Shown one piece after another: positions 48,309 to 56,370 of a DNA stretch of 64,000 bases; position 1 is the first letter of the stretch; each line of letters opens with the position of its first letter. The DNA lies in the NCBI RefSeq assembly GCF_022682305.1, contig NZ_CP093528.1, positions 4,146,501 through 4,210,500 on the forward strand. The letters are read 5' to 3'. The notes beneath the pieces were generated by a model. That model saw only the letters and a program-made list of their open reading frames with translations. It was not told the DNA's origin and did not search any database. The position numbers and the translations under genes were made by a program. Source of the DNA: Shinella zoogloeoides (GTDB lineage Bacteria; Pseudomonadota; Alphaproteobacteria; Rhizobiales; Rhizobiaceae).

Positions 48309-48998
48309 GTGATTCTGTTCGAACTGACGAGAACTGAAGAGCATCCCGTTTATCAAAAGCTAATGATCGAGAACGGAAATCGGCACTACGATTTCCTTCG
48401 GTCCATTGTGGTCGCCTCAATAGAAATGGGGCGGCCTTTTTTGTCTCAGCAAATTCTCAAATCTCTCAATTTCCATGCAATCGTGTGTCTGCACACGCAC
48501 GCTGGAGAGTATAGACCGTGCCAAGTAACCGTTGGCAATCACGAGCCGCCAGCCTTTTTCCAAGTCATCCCTCTCATGGATGATTTCATAAATGACCTGA
48601 ATCGCGCTTGGGAGACGGCAGATCCTGTTGTGCTCGCCACATATGCTCTTTGGAGGCTGAATTACATCCACCCATTTATCAACGGAAACGGGCGAACGGC
48701 ACGAGCAGCGGCATACTATATCCTCTGCATTTCGGCTGGTCGGTGGTTGCCGGGTGACGCAATACTTCCTGAACTTCTCCGGCAGAATAGGCCCGCCTAC
48801 GTCGCGGCTTTGCAGCATGCTGACCAGACATACGCCGAGGGTGGCGAGCCGGACCTTGGACCCCTTCACCACATCGTCTCGACGTTGCTCGCACAGCAGC
48901 TAGGCATGGATTTGAACAATGGTGCGCAGCATGCCAATGAAGAGGCAAAGGACGGCGCCGATGAACCTAATAACAAACCAGTTGATGGCGAAGCCTAG
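48309..48998 (+). CDS. Fic-domain AMP-transferase (toxin)
   Basis: 229 residues, GTG start directly after the antitoxin stop. The active-site loop HPFINGNGRTAR (residues 121-132) is a perfect HPFx(D/N)GNGRxxR motif, with catalytic His121 and phosphate-binding Arg129/Arg132. Upstream helices (FQVIPLMDDFINDL, ATYALWRLNYI) are typical. Such enzymes AMPylate targets such as gyrase. It sits between packaging and lysogeny genes as cargo of the element; codon use and base composition are more AT-rich than the neighbours. Confidence 0.92.
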   Translation: MILFELTRTEEHPVYQKLMIENGNRHYDFLRSIVVASIEMGRPFLSQQILKSLNFHAIVCLHTHAGEYRPCQVTVGNHEPPAFFQVIPLMDDFINDLNRAWETADPVVLATYALWRLNYIHPFINGNGRTARAAAYYILCISAGRWLPGDAILPELLRQNRPAYVAALQHADQTYAEGGEPDLGPLHHIVSTLLAQQLGMDLNNGAQHANEEAKDGADEPNNKPVDGEA

Positions 48999-49024
48999 TG
49001 GGTTCGCAAACTTTGCGAACCCAC
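48998..49024. terminator. Perfect 27-bp palindrome between fic and the leftward genes
   Basis: Arms GTGGGTTCGCAAA and TTTGCGAACCCAC surround a single C. It begins on the last base of the fic stop codon and ends nine bases before the stop of the converging gene. It is probably a bidirectional terminator, though it lacks a T-run. Confidence 0.6.
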
Positions 49025-49033
49025 AGCGCAAAG

Positions 49034-49318
49034 CTACCGACGACTTTCGATGCTGAAAGTCACCTGCCGAGAGTATTCCAAAGCCCGAATCCTCTTGGTT
49101 TCGGTCACGTCTGGGCGATCCCTGCCAATACTATCCACATGATTTAGCGCAAGTGCCTTGAATTGAAGAGCAATGCGCCGTTGATCGTCGTCGGCCGCAT
49201 AATCAATCATCGTGTCTAGGTGGGAAGCGATTTCAGAGCGCAATGCCGGAGCATTGGGATCATCGAGTAGGGTGGTCGCTCGAATGAAAGTCTCCTCAAA
49301 TTCTGTCAGTTTTGGCAT
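49034..49318 (-). CDS. Hypothetical protein
   Basis: 94 residues, mostly helical and acidic, with no family recognised (TEFEETFIRATTLLDDPNAP; IDYAADDDQRRIALQFKALALNHVDS). It is the third gene of a leftward XRE operon, nine bases after the preceding gene. It is plausibly a lysogeny-maintenance or cargo protein. Confidence 0.6.
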   Translation of the reverse strand: MPKLTEFEETFIRATTLLDDPNAPALRSEIASHLDTMIDYAADDDQRRIALQFKALALNHVDSIGRDRPDVTETKRIRALEYSRQVTFSIESRR

Positions 49319-49327
49319 TCTTGGATC

Positions 49328-49582
49328 CTACCTTAAGTGCTTGGCGCCGATGACTTGATACAAATCGAACAATGCTGAATGGGCCTTTGAGGCTAGAGCA
49401 TAGAATTCAGCATCCAGCAGGATTGCAGGATGCTCAAGGAGGTGGCGCCCGATGTTGTCCGCCATGACCGAAGCCGTGTGTAGGGCTTCGTGGCAACCGT
49501 AGGAGCCGGCGGCGAATTTTTCGGGCTCCTCGATATGGGCCTCGGCCAGCGCGGCCAATCGTTCTGTTTCAACGTCTTCCAT
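49328..49582 (-). CDS. Hypothetical protein
   Basis: 84 residues, helical, with conserved-looking His/Cys (GSYGCHEALHTASVMADNIGRHLLEHPAILLDAEFYALASKAHSALFDLYQVIG). There is no family recognised. Its start overlaps the stop of the XRE repressor gene by one base (TAATG), so the two are coupled. Confidence 0.65.
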   Translation of the reverse strand: MEDVETERLAALAEAHIEEPEKFAAGSYGCHEALHTASVMADNIGRHLLEHPAILLDAEFYALASKAHSALFDLYQVIGAKHLR

Positions 49583-49812
49583 TACTTCTTCAACCTCACT
49601 CCCGGCCCCTCGCCATTCTCGGGTACGAAAATAACCCCCATAGCTTCAAGTGCAGACTGTAGCGCAAGGAGATTGTTCGTGTTCGGCGTGCGCCGGCCTT
49701 TCTCAAAATCAACGACGGTATTGCGCGAAACGTTCGCTGCCTCCGCCAGCTTCGCTTGATCCATTTCGACGAGCGCTCTTGCAGCGCGGCACTGTGCAGG
49801 GGAAATTGGCAT
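49582..49812 (-). CDS. XRE-family repressor of the element
   Basis: 76 residues forming a single helix-turn-helix domain (CRAARALVEMDQAKLAEAANVSRNTVVDFEKGRRTPNTNNLLALQSALEAMGV). It is the first gene of the leftward cluster and divergent from the structural gene operon, with two operators in the spacer. By position it is the CI-like switch of the element. The longer frame to 49947 would cross the operators and is rejected. Confidence 0.85.
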   Translation of the reverse strand: MPISPAQCRAARALVEMDQAKLAEAANVSRNTVVDFEKGRRTPNTNNLLALQSALEAMGVIFVPENGEGPGVRLKK

Positions 49813-49814
49813 TA

Positions 49815-49859
49815 TGCTCAACGTTGTGCATCGTGTTGACTTATAGCCCAATGTTGGGC
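49815..49859. promoter_or_regulatory. Two operators of the XRE switch
   Basis: TGCTCAACGTTGTGCA (49815-49830, a 16-bp palindrome with one mismatch pair) and GCCCAATGTTGGGC (49846-49859) share an inner CAA-x2-TTG core. A leftward -10-like TATAAG (49845-49840) and -35-like TTGCGC (49870-49865) flank the second site. A rightward TTGACT (49836-49841) lies between the two sites. Confidence 0.65.
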
Positions 49860-49904
49860 ATGGTGCGCAATAGATAGCACGAAGCACCCTATAGGAGCAA
49901 CGCG

Positions 49905-50363
49905 ATGGGCGACCATTTTTGCGAACGGGAAAGCTATGCCTTCCCACAGGTGATCCCTTCAGATACTGGCGGGAGGCAGGAACCCCACACTCTTACACGC
50001 CGCGCAATCCCCAAGGGTGCGCTGGGGATCGGCGCGGCATCAGTTTCGGATACCGCCAGCAGCAAGACTTTCGATCTTCAGCACTGGCTCGATAGCGCCG
50101 ACCCATTCTGGGTCGCGGACTATCACGCGCGCCGCTTGGTGGAAGCAATGGGGATGCTGGATGCGACCCGCCTCTATGGCTTCAACGTCAATGCGGACAA
50201 AGGCTTTGCGCTGATCGTCGGCGATCCGATCGAGGATCGGAAAGCGCCCGTCGCGCGTGTCTTTCTGGATGACGGTGAACCTTTGCTTGCCGCCGACCGG
50301 ATGCTGACGACGATTTATCCATCACACAAGGTACGGCCCCATGGCGAGCGCGGCCGATCATGA
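49905..50363 (+). CDS. Hypothetical protein, first gene of rightward operon
   Basis: 152 residues with an AGGAGCAACGCG ribosome binding site. No known family; the middle reads FDLQHWLDSADPFWVADYHARRLVEAMGMLDATRLYGFNV and the end is basic. It is the first gene controlled by the switch region, a position where early regulators or antirepressors are usual. Its stop overlaps the next start (ATGA). Confidence 0.65.
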   Translation: MGDHFCERESYAFPQVIPSDTGGRQEPHTLTRRAIPKGALGIGAASVSDTASSKTFDLQHWLDSADPFWVADYHARRLVEAMGMLDATRLYGFNVNADKGFALIVGDPIEDRKAPVARVFLDDGEPLLAADRMLTTIYPSHKVRPHGERGRS

Positions 50364-50740
50364 GTGGCCGCTTTCGTTCCAACGAGAATTTCACGCGCCT
50401 TGTCGAGATGACGCCGAGACTTCGGCTTGAGATTGAGGCAACCATAGAGCGCCTGGTTGCCCTGCTCGACCTCTACGATGGTGACGAAAATCGCGAGGCG
50501 GATGATCTGGATGAGGATGGCGGTGATGACGAACCCTCATTGGGGTGGACCGCTGTGCAATCTCAGCTCGACGCCTACGGTGATGCCGACCGGCACCACT
50601 ATTTTTTCGGCTATGATCGGGAGCTTGATGACTGCGATGATGAGGACAGCGGGGACCGTTGGCCTTCAGATCAGCTTACGGCTAAGCATTTGCGATCTGA
50701 AGATAGGTTTATAGCCGTCAAGCGAAGAAACCCCACGTGA
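50360..50740 (+). CDS. Acidic hypothetical protein
   Basis: 126 residues, strongly acidic in two blocks (DGDENREADDLDEDGGDDEP and DRELDDCDDEDSGDR), a DNA-mimic-like charge profile. An N-terminal helix (RLRLEIEATIERLVALLDL) precedes them. No family recognised. It is coupled to the gene before it. Confidence 0.6.
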   Translation: MSGRFRSNENFTRLVEMTPRLRLEIEATIERLVALLDLYDGDENREADDLDEDGGDDEPSLGWTAVQSQLDAYGDADRHHYFFGYDRELDDCDDEDSGDRWPSDQLTAKHLRSEDRFIAVKRRNPT

Positions 50741-50779
50741 GGTTTATCGTTGACTTTCTATAAGCCTCATGCGAGGCTT
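50728..50779 (+). promoter_or_regulatory. Two successive hairpins before the MerR-like gene
   Basis: An 18-bp palindrome centred on CACGTG (50728-50745) overlaps the end of the acidic ORF. Then AAGCCTC/GAGGCTT with loop ATGC (50762-50779) is followed by TTTT. The second hairpin contains the GAGG that would be the ribosome binding site of the ATG at 50785, and could act as a terminator or hide the site. Confidence 0.5.
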
Positions 50780-50784
50780 TTCCC

Positions 50785-51375
50785 ATGTTGATCGATCTCG
50801 AATCCCCTCTCTACTCCCAGAGCGATGTGTTGAAGATGCTTCCGGCCCTCAAGGCCAAGCAACTCCAGAACTGGAGCGATCGCGGCATTCTGGACGCCGG
50901 CGATCAGAAGCCGGGAAAAGGCTCGCGCCGCAAATACACTCCGGCCGGCGTGATCGGCCTCGACTTCCTGCAGAAGGCAACCGATTTCGGGGTTCCGCCC
51001 TCGAATGCCATGGACATGGCGCAGGATTATCTGGACGCCGCCGCCGAATTTCTCGATAGCAATCCAGAGGTTATCACCCGCACTGATGGTTGCCGCTGGA
51101 TACCCTTTCGCCCCGGAAACATGGACAAATTCAGGCGGGCGACGATCACCCGGCACGGCAACGAGTATTTCTTCTTTCTCGATAATGACAGGGCCGATAC
51201 CCCGTTCGCCGAGCTATCACCCGACCTCAAGGAAAAACTCGGTGAGTGCGACGACGAAACGTACCGGCGTTTCAACGAGCGCATCCGCTTGAGTTTCGGG
51301 ATCACGGTGGAGGTTGATTATCGGATCGCCCAAACCGTCAATCGAATGTTCCTTCTGGAAGCGGGGATGATCTAA
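50785..51375 (+). CDS. MerR-like winged-helix protein of the element
   Basis: 196 residues. The N-terminal half reads as a MerR-type helix-turn-helix (YSQSDVLKMLPALKAKQLQNWSDRGILDAGDQKPGKGSRRKYTPAGVIGLDFL). The C-terminal half is unassigned. It lies directly before the portal gene (two bases), so it is part of the capsid operon. A role in late-gene control or small-terminase-like packaging is possible; neither is shown. Confidence 0.65.
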   Translation: MLIDLESPLYSQSDVLKMLPALKAKQLQNWSDRGILDAGDQKPGKGSRRKYTPAGVIGLDFLQKATDFGVPPSNAMDMAQDYLDAAAEFLDSNPEVITRTDGCRWIPFRPGNMDKFRRATITRHGNEYFFFLDNDRADTPFAELSPDLKEKLGECDDETYRRFNERIRLSFGITVEVDYRIAQTVNRMFLLEAGMI

Positions 51376-51377
51376 CC

Positions 51378-52697
51378 ATGGGCCTTTCGCTCTCGAATTT
51401 TTTCCGCCGTTCGAACAAAACCGAAGCAAACCCTGTCCGTAGCATGAACGCGGCGGCGGCTTGGCCCGACGATCCGCGCATGCCGTCGCCGAACCGCGAT
51501 GTGCTGGCAAGCGCTCAAGTCGTCGGCCAGCGCGTCGCCGGGCTTGCTAAGAACGATCCCATCGTCGCAAGCGCGGTCGATCTGCTGGTCTCCATGATCG
51601 TCGGGATCGGCACCCGCCTGAATACCGCCGACGAGGCGGTCGACGAGGATTTCAACGGCTATCGCTTCGATCCCTCGCGCAGGTTGTCCCTGACGGCGCT
51701 GGAACAGGCGGTGATTCGTTCGTGGGTCGTTTCGGGCGAGGCGCTGGCGTTGCTGGTTGTCATCGAAGGCGGCTTCGCGGTCCACCTCCTCAATCCCGAA
51801 CAGCTCGACCGGTCCAAGAATGAGGATCTGGGAAACGGGGACCGGATCATTTCGGGCGTCGAGCTGGATGCATATGACCGCGTTCGCGCCTACTGGCTCC
51901 AGCCGCAGGCTCCCGACGATCCTTTCATGCGGGTCACACAGGCGCAGCGTTTCGACGCCCGCGACGTGATCCACATCTTCGAGCGGGAGTTTCCGGGGCA
52001 GGTTCGCGGCATTTCGCCGTTGACCGCCGTTCTGCCGGCCGTCAACACGGCAAGCATCGCCACCGACGCCGGCCTGAAGAAGCTCCAGGTGGCCGCCTTG
52101 TTCACCGCCTTCCTCACGACCCCGGACGGCAGCGACATGTTCGGCGGCGATGCCCGGCCGTCGCTGGAGCCCGGCGCGCTGATCCGGCTCAATCCCGGCG
52201 AGGACGTGCGCAGCGCCCAGGGCGGCGACGCGGGCGACCTCCCCGCGTTCCTGAAGCTGATCTACCACCAGTGCGCCGCCGCGATCGGCTGCACCTATGA
52301 AGACCTGACCGGCGACCTCTCCGGCGTAAACTATTCCAGCTACCGTGCCGGGGCGCTGACCGCGCGCCGGAAGGCGGAGGCCCGCCGCAAGGTCCTGCTG
52401 ATCGACGGGCTGCTGGTTCCCGTCTTCGAACGCTGGCGCGCCATCGAGCAGTTGAAGGGGCGCGCCATTGCTGGCGATCCGGCGAAGTGGATCGAACCCA
52501 CCTGGCCGGAAATCGACCGCCAGAAGGAAGCGAACGCCGACATCGCTCTTGTGAATGCCGGCCTGAAATCCCGCAAGGAAGTCATCGAGGGCAGGGGCCG
52601 CGATTTTTCGGCGGTCAATGCCGAAATCGAGGCTGACACCTTCCGGCCCGCATCCGCTTCCACCAAACCCGAACAGAAGGAGGCCGACGCGCCATGA
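51378..52697 (+). CDS. Portal protein (lambda gpB family)
   Basis: 439 residues; the lambda-family portal pattern includes DPIVASAVDLLVSMIVGIG, AVIRSWVVSGEALALL, VIHIFEREFPGQVRGISPLTAVLPA, and the C-terminal TYEDLTGDLSGVNYSSYRAGALTARRKAEARR. It forms the DNA-entry dodecamer at the capsid vertex. It is somewhat shorter than lambda gpB (533). The stop overlaps the next start (ATGA). Confidence 0.92.
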   Translation: MGLSLSNFFRRSNKTEANPVRSMNAAAAWPDDPRMPSPNRDVLASAQVVGQRVAGLAKNDPIVASAVDLLVSMIVGIGTRLNTADEAVDEDFNGYRFDPSRRLSLTALEQAVIRSWVVSGEALALLVVIEGGFAVHLLNPEQLDRSKNEDLGNGDRIISGVELDAYDRVRAYWLQPQAPDDPFMRVTQAQRFDARDVIHIFEREFPGQVRGISPLTAVLPAVNTASIATDAGLKKLQVAALFTAFLTTPDGSDMFGGDARPSLEPGALIRLNPGEDVRSAQGGDAGDLPAFLKLIYHQCAAAIGCTYEDLTGDLSGVNYSSYRAGALTARRKAEARRKVLLIDGLLVPVFERWRAIEQLKGRAIAGDPAKWIEPTWPEIDRQKEANADIALVNAGLKSRKEVIEGRGRDFSAVNAEIEADTFRPASASTKPEQKEADAP

Positions 52698-54484
52698 CGC
52701 AGACGGTCCACCGCTTTCAGGCGACCGCCCGCCCGAACAGCTACGATCCCGAAACCCGCACCTTCACCGTCGTCGCCATCACCGGCGGCAAGGTGGACCG
52801 CGGTGCTTACTTTGAGGTGGTCGATATCGACCGCTTCTTCGCGGCCGGCCTGCCCGAGAGCCTGCCGCTCCAGACCGATCATTCCACGAGCGTCCGAGAC
52901 ACCATCGGGCGCTTGACGAATTTCCGGCTGGAAACTCTGCCGGACGGCACGCGCGCTGTCCTGGCGGATGCCACGCTTTCGAGCCGGGCCGACAACGAAG
53001 CTCTCGCCGCCAATCTCAAGGATGGCATGCAGACCGGCTTCTCTGTCGGCTTTCAGGTTGCCCGCTGGGTCAACGGGACCGATCCCGTGACGGGCAAGAA
53101 AGTGCGAACCGCCGTGGCCGGACGGATGTTCGAAGGCTCGCTCGTGATGCTGCCGGCCGATCCCCTCTCAACAGTTAGGAGTAATTCCATGCCGACGACG
53201 AACCCGGCTCCGGGTGAAGACGAAGACGTTTCCCAGAGCAATGACATACAGCTCCGCAGCCTCGCGCTGGCTGCGGGCGTGGCGGAAACCGTGATCAATG
53301 CGGTTCTCGCTACCGAAGCCACCACCGAGCAGAAGATGCAGACCATGCTGGCGACGCTCAACGCAAAGCCGACCGTGCGCACCGCATCGAACCACAATGA
53401 CGAGACGCTGGAAAATCCGCAGGTGCTGCGCCGCGCCGCCGTCGAGGCATTCGATGCCATCAATCGCGGGGAAGCGCCGGCCGGGAATGCCGCTGCGGTC
53501 TTCGCCGATGGCGAGGCCGCCTTCGCCCGCCGCCTCCTGCGCAATGCCGGCGAGAACATCATCGGCCTCTCCGACGACATGGTGAAGCGCAACGCGGCGG
53601 CCACGAGCGACTATGCGATCATTGCCGGCGCAACCTTCAACCTCTCCATGCGCCGGGAATACGAAGCGCAGTCCTCGCCGGTCTCCGCCCTGTTCGGCCG
53701 CACGACGGTTTCCAGCTTCAACAAGGAAACGGTCGGCCTGGTGGACTGGACCACGCTCGCCATCGGCGACAAGCTGGAAAACGGCCACTACCGCGCCTCC
53801 TATGTCGATGAGAGCGGCGAGACCGTTTTCGTCTACACCATCGGCGGGGTGACGGCGATCAGCCGCGAGTTTTCCATCAACGCCGGGTCCCGCCTCGGCA
53901 ACATGGGCCAGAAGTACGGTAAGCGCCTCGCCGCCGACGTTGCCGATCGGCAGGTCGCCTTCCTCGTGCAGGACAGCTTTGCCGGCCCGAAGATGGCCGA
54001 CAATACCGCTGTCTTCCATGCCGGCCGGGGCAATATCGAAACGTTCGCCCAGGACGCCGAAACCTACGTCGCCAAGGTTATGGGCTTCCGTTCCAAGATG
54101 GCGAAGCGGAAGGGCAAGGGCGACGTGATGATCGGCGAGTATCCGACGCACTGGCTGGTGCACTCGGACTACGAGGAAACGGCCGTCCGGATCCTCGCCA
54201 GCGTGACGGCCAGCACCATCGCCGACGTGAACCCGCTCGCCGGAAAGCTCCAGGTTGTCGTCGAGCCCCGGTTGACCGACGCGGCCAAAAGCTGGCTCGC
54301 GGTCGAGCCCACCAAGATGGATGGCGCCACCCGCGTTTACCTGCGCGGGCAGGAAGCGCCCTTCACCGACAGCCGCCAGAACTTCGATACCGACAATATC
54401 GACTTCAAGATCCGGCAGGACTTCGGGCTCGGCTGGCTGGAATGGCGGTCCTGGACCCGCCTCGACCACACGGCCGGGGGCTGA
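52694..54484 (+). CDS. Fused prohead protease / major capsid protein
   Basis: 596 residues. Residues 1-160 are an HK97-type (U35-like) maturation protease, with His in QTDHSTSVRDTIGRL and Ser in LKDGMQTGFSVGF. Residues from about 300 form a Mu/HK97-like major capsid protein (SALFGRTTVSSFNKETVGLVDWTTLAIGDKLENGHY; LRGQEAPFTDSRQNFDTDNIDFKIRQDFGLGWLEWRSW). Between them is a scaffold-like stretch. An in-frame ATG with its own ribosome binding site at residue 166 could also yield capsid protein alone. Confidence 0.9.
   Translation: MTQTVHRFQATARPNSYDPETRTFTVVAITGGKVDRGAYFEVVDIDRFFAAGLPESLPLQTDHSTSVRDTIGRLTNFRLETLPDGTRAVLADATLSSRADNEALAANLKDGMQTGFSVGFQVARWVNGTDPVTGKKVRTAVAGRMFEGSLVMLPADPLSTVRSNSMPTTNPAPGEDEDVSQSNDIQLRSLALAAGVAETVINAVLATEATTEQKMQTMLATLNAKPTVRTASNHNDETLENPQVLRRAAVEAFDAINRGEAPAGNAAAVFADGEAAFARRLLRNAGENIIGLSDDMVKRNAAATSDYAIIAGATFNLSMRREYEAQSSPVSALFGRTTVSSFNKETVGLVDWTTLAIGDKLENGHYRASYVDESGETVFVYTIGGVTAISREFSINAGSRLGNMGQKYGKRLAADVADRQVAFLVQDSFAGPKMADNTAVFHAGRGNIETFAQDAETYVAKVMGFRSKMAKRKGKGDVMIGEYPTHWLVHSDYEETAVRILASVTASTIADVNPLAGKLQVVVEPRLTDAAKSWLAVEPTKMDGATRVYLRGQEAPFTDSRQNFDTDNIDFKIRQDFGLGWLEWRSWTRLDHTAGG
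53177..53191 (+). promoter_or_regulatory. Internal ribosome binding site and start in protease-capsid gene
   Basis: AGGAG (53177-53181) is seven bases ahead of ATG 53189-53191, in frame, at codon 166. It sits exactly at the end of the protease domain. Confidence 0.6.
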
Positions 54485-54486
54485 CC

Positions 54487-54717
54487 ATGGCGGAGGCTCA
54501 CACCCGCGAGGAGCTGATTGCTCAGCTCCGAAAAGCTCAGGAGCAGCGTGGCGGCGTCAAAAGCTACTCTCTTCAGTCGCCCGTCACCCGCGAAAGTGTC
54601 GAGTTCATGAGCGACGCGGAGATCGAGGCCAGCATCAACGCCATCAAGCGCGAACTTCGGGAGCTGGATAATCCGGCTCCCCGCATCTTCAACATTCAGG
54701 CACGCAAAGGTTACTAG
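54487..54717 (+). CDS. gpW-like head-tail connector
   Basis: 76 residues. The layout follows lambda gpW (68 residues): two helices around a short strand pair (LIAQLRKAQEQRGGVKSYSLQS..., SVEFMSDAEIEASINAIKRELREL) and a basic tail (RIFNIQARKGY). It would close the portal and accept a tail. It lies two bases after the capsid gene. Confidence 0.8.
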   Translation: MAEAHTREELIAQLRKAQEQRGGVKSYSLQSPVTRESVEFMSDAEIEASINAIKRELRELDNPAPRIFNIQARKGY

Positions 54718-54719
54718 CC

Positions 54720-55046
54720 ATGAAAAACTACATTCAGCCGGGCAACATCGTCAACCTCACCGCGCCCGCCGGCGGCCTCGCTTCCGGACAGGGCCATCTC
54801 TTCGGCGCGCTGTTCGGCATTGCCACCACGGCCGCGCCGGAGGGCCAGAAGGTCGCGGTCTCCGCCGACGGCGTGTTCACGTTGCCGAAGGCGACGGGCG
54901 GCGGGCTCACCGAAGGCCAGAAGGTCTATTGGGACGCCACCGCGAAGAAAGCGACGGCCACCGCCACCGACAATGCGATGATCGGCCACGCCGTCGAGGC
55001 CGCCGCCGCCGGAGCAACCACCGCGACCGTGAGGCTCGCCAGCTAG
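54720..55046 (+). CDS. DUF2190 capsid cement/decoration protein
   Basis: 108 residues with the DUF2190 beta-rich pattern (NYIQPGNIVNLTAPAGGLASGQGHLFGALFGIATTAAPEGQKVAVSADGVFTLPKA; GQKVYWDATAKKAT). It binds the outside of the capsid in known phages. It is located two bases behind the gpW-like gene. Confidence 0.88.
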   Translation: MKNYIQPGNIVNLTAPAGGLASGQGHLFGALFGIATTAAPEGQKVAVSADGVFTLPKATGGGLTEGQKVYWDATAKKATATATDNAMIGHAVEAAAAGATTATVRLAS

Positions 55047-55062
55047 GCGTGAGGATAGTGAG

Positions 55063-55251
55063 ATGGCGAACAGGCAAGCGGCCATAAAGCAGGCGGATGC
55101 AAAGCGCCTTTTCAAGGCGGCGCTAGAAGCCGGCTTCGAGGCTGCAAAAATCACGCTGCACCCTGATGGCCGGATCGAAGCTGCGGCGTCTCTCGCAGAG
55201 AGCGCCGTCACCTCCCCCGTCAGCAATAGCTGGGACGACGTACTGAAATGA
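55063..55251 (+). CDS. Small protein upstream of integrase
   Basis: 62 residues, helical, basic N-terminus (RQAAIKQADAKRLFKAALEAGFEAAKITLHPDGRIEAA). Its stop overlaps the integrase start (ATGA). Such small genes are frequently found before tyrosine integrases in Rhizobiales elements; an excisionase-like role is possible but no HTH is evident. Confidence 0.7.
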   Translation: MANRQAAIKQADAKRLFKAALEAGFEAAKITLHPDGRIEAAASLAESAVTSPVSNSWDDVLK

Positions 55252-56342
55252 AGAGGAAGCGCCGCAACGGAATGCCGGATTATTGCACGCTGGTCACTGA
55301 CCGGCACAAGAAAAAGCGTGTTCGGTTCCGTGCAAAAGGCGTGGATACCTACCTTCCCTATCCCCCATTGGGACCGGAATTCGAGAAGGCATATGCCGCC
55401 GCGCTGGCGGGAATTACGGAGTGGCGCGCCAATATCGGCGCGAGCAAGACCCGGCCGGGTTCCTTCGATGCCTTGGCCGTATCCTATTATCGTTCCCCGG
55501 ATTTTCAGGGGCTTCGCGATAGCACGAAGCAGACCTATCGCCGGATCATCGAGAATTTCCGCGAGAACCACGGCAAGCGGATGATGCGCGATCTTCGGCG
55601 CGAGCACGTCAAGGCGATCATTGGCGACATGGCGGACCGGCCGCAGGCCGCGAACCGCCTCCTGTCGCTTCTCAAGATCATGCTCGACCACGGCCTAGAC
55701 AACGGCTGGATTGCCGTCAATCCGGCGCAGGGCGTCAAGGGCTTCTCGAAGAAAACGAAGGGCTTCCACACATGGATCGAGGCGGAAATCGCCGCCTATG
55801 AGGCGCGGCACCCGGAAGGGACCAAGGCCCGGCTCGCCCTCGTCTTGCTTCTCTACACCGCGCAGCGCCGCAGCGATGTGGTTGCGATGGGCTGGGAGAA
55901 GATCAAGGGCAAATACATCGAGGTCAAGCAGGTGAAGACCGGGGCGGAGCTGGATTTGTTCATGCTTCCGACCCTCACCGACGCTATCCGGCCGCTTCCC
56001 CGCGACAAACCAACTTTCCTGACTACCGAATTTGGGAAGCCGTTCACGCCGGCCGGTTTCGGAAACTGGTTTCGCGACCGCTGCAACGAAGCTGGGCTTT
56101 CGCATTGCTCCGCTCACGGCCTCCGAAAGGCGGCAGCTCGTCGGATGGCAGAAGGAAAAATGAGCGCGGACATCATCAAGGCCGTCACGGGCCACACCGA
56201 TCTCAAACAGGTCTCGGTCTATACAGCCGCAGCCAACCAGGCCGCCCTTGCAGAGAAGGGCCTGAAGGCCATCGCTGGGAAGAAAAAGCGAACAAATTCT
56301 GTCCAACCGAAACGAAAAGTTGGACAAGAGAAAGGCGAATAA
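55248..56342 (+). CDS. Tyrosine recombinase (integrase)
   Basis: 364 residues. An SAM-like core-binding domain (residues about 70-160) is followed by the catalytic domain with R207 (YTAQRRSDV), H290-x-x-R293 (SAHGLRKAA), H316 (TGHTDLKQ) and nucleophile Y325 (VSVYTAAAN). The gene ends 28 bases before the attR core. It is transcribed towards the tRNA and, in the circle, through attP into the replication genes. Confidence 0.96.
   Translation: MKRKRRNGMPDYCTLVTDRHKKKRVRFRAKGVDTYLPYPPLGPEFEKAYAAALAGITEWRANIGASKTRPGSFDALAVSYYRSPDFQGLRDSTKQTYRRIIENFRENHGKRMMRDLRREHVKAIIGDMADRPQAANRLLSLLKIMLDHGLDNGWIAVNPAQGVKGFSKKTKGFHTWIEAEIAAYEARHPEGTKARLALVLLLYTAQRRSDVVAMGWEKIKGKYIEVKQVKTGAELDLFMLPTLTDAIRPLPRDKPTFLTTEFGKPFTPAGFGNWFRDRCNEAGLSHCSAHGLRKAAARRMAEGKMSADIIKAVTGHTDLKQVSVYTAAANQAALAEKGLKAIAGKKKRTNSVQPKRKVGQEKGE
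56301..56325 (+). promoter_or_regulatory. Hairpin at the 3' end of the integrase gene
   Basis: Perfect 7-bp arms GTCCAAC and GTTGGAC lie across 11 bases, just ahead of the AAAGG that would serve the split ORF start at 56344. It may be a recombinase arm site or an RNA hairpin; sequence does not decide. Confidence 0.45.
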
Positions 56343-56343
56343 G

Positions 56344-56370
56344 ATGAAAAATCAACATCTTGTTGAATTG
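56344..56370 (+). CDS. 5' part of the split gene (MKNQHLVEL, continues only in the circle)
   Basis: The ATG at 56344 is one base after the integrase stop and has AAAGG (56331-56335) upstream at a normal spacing. Its frame enters the attR core at GAT 56371. In the integrated state it reads on into the antisense strand of tRNA-Ser. In the excised circle it continues in the same frame into 44364-44610. Confidence 0.65.

Noticed and set aside
48998-49024. parS-like site of repABC plasmids
   Set aside because: The palindrome has GTT...AAC ends, but the spacing does not fit the 16-bp GTT-N2-C-N4-G-N2-AAC form, and no parA/parB genes are nearby.
49582-49947. 121-residue version of the XRE repressor
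   Set aside because: The extra N-terminus crosses both operators and the divergent promoter; ATG 49812 gives the normal single-domain size.
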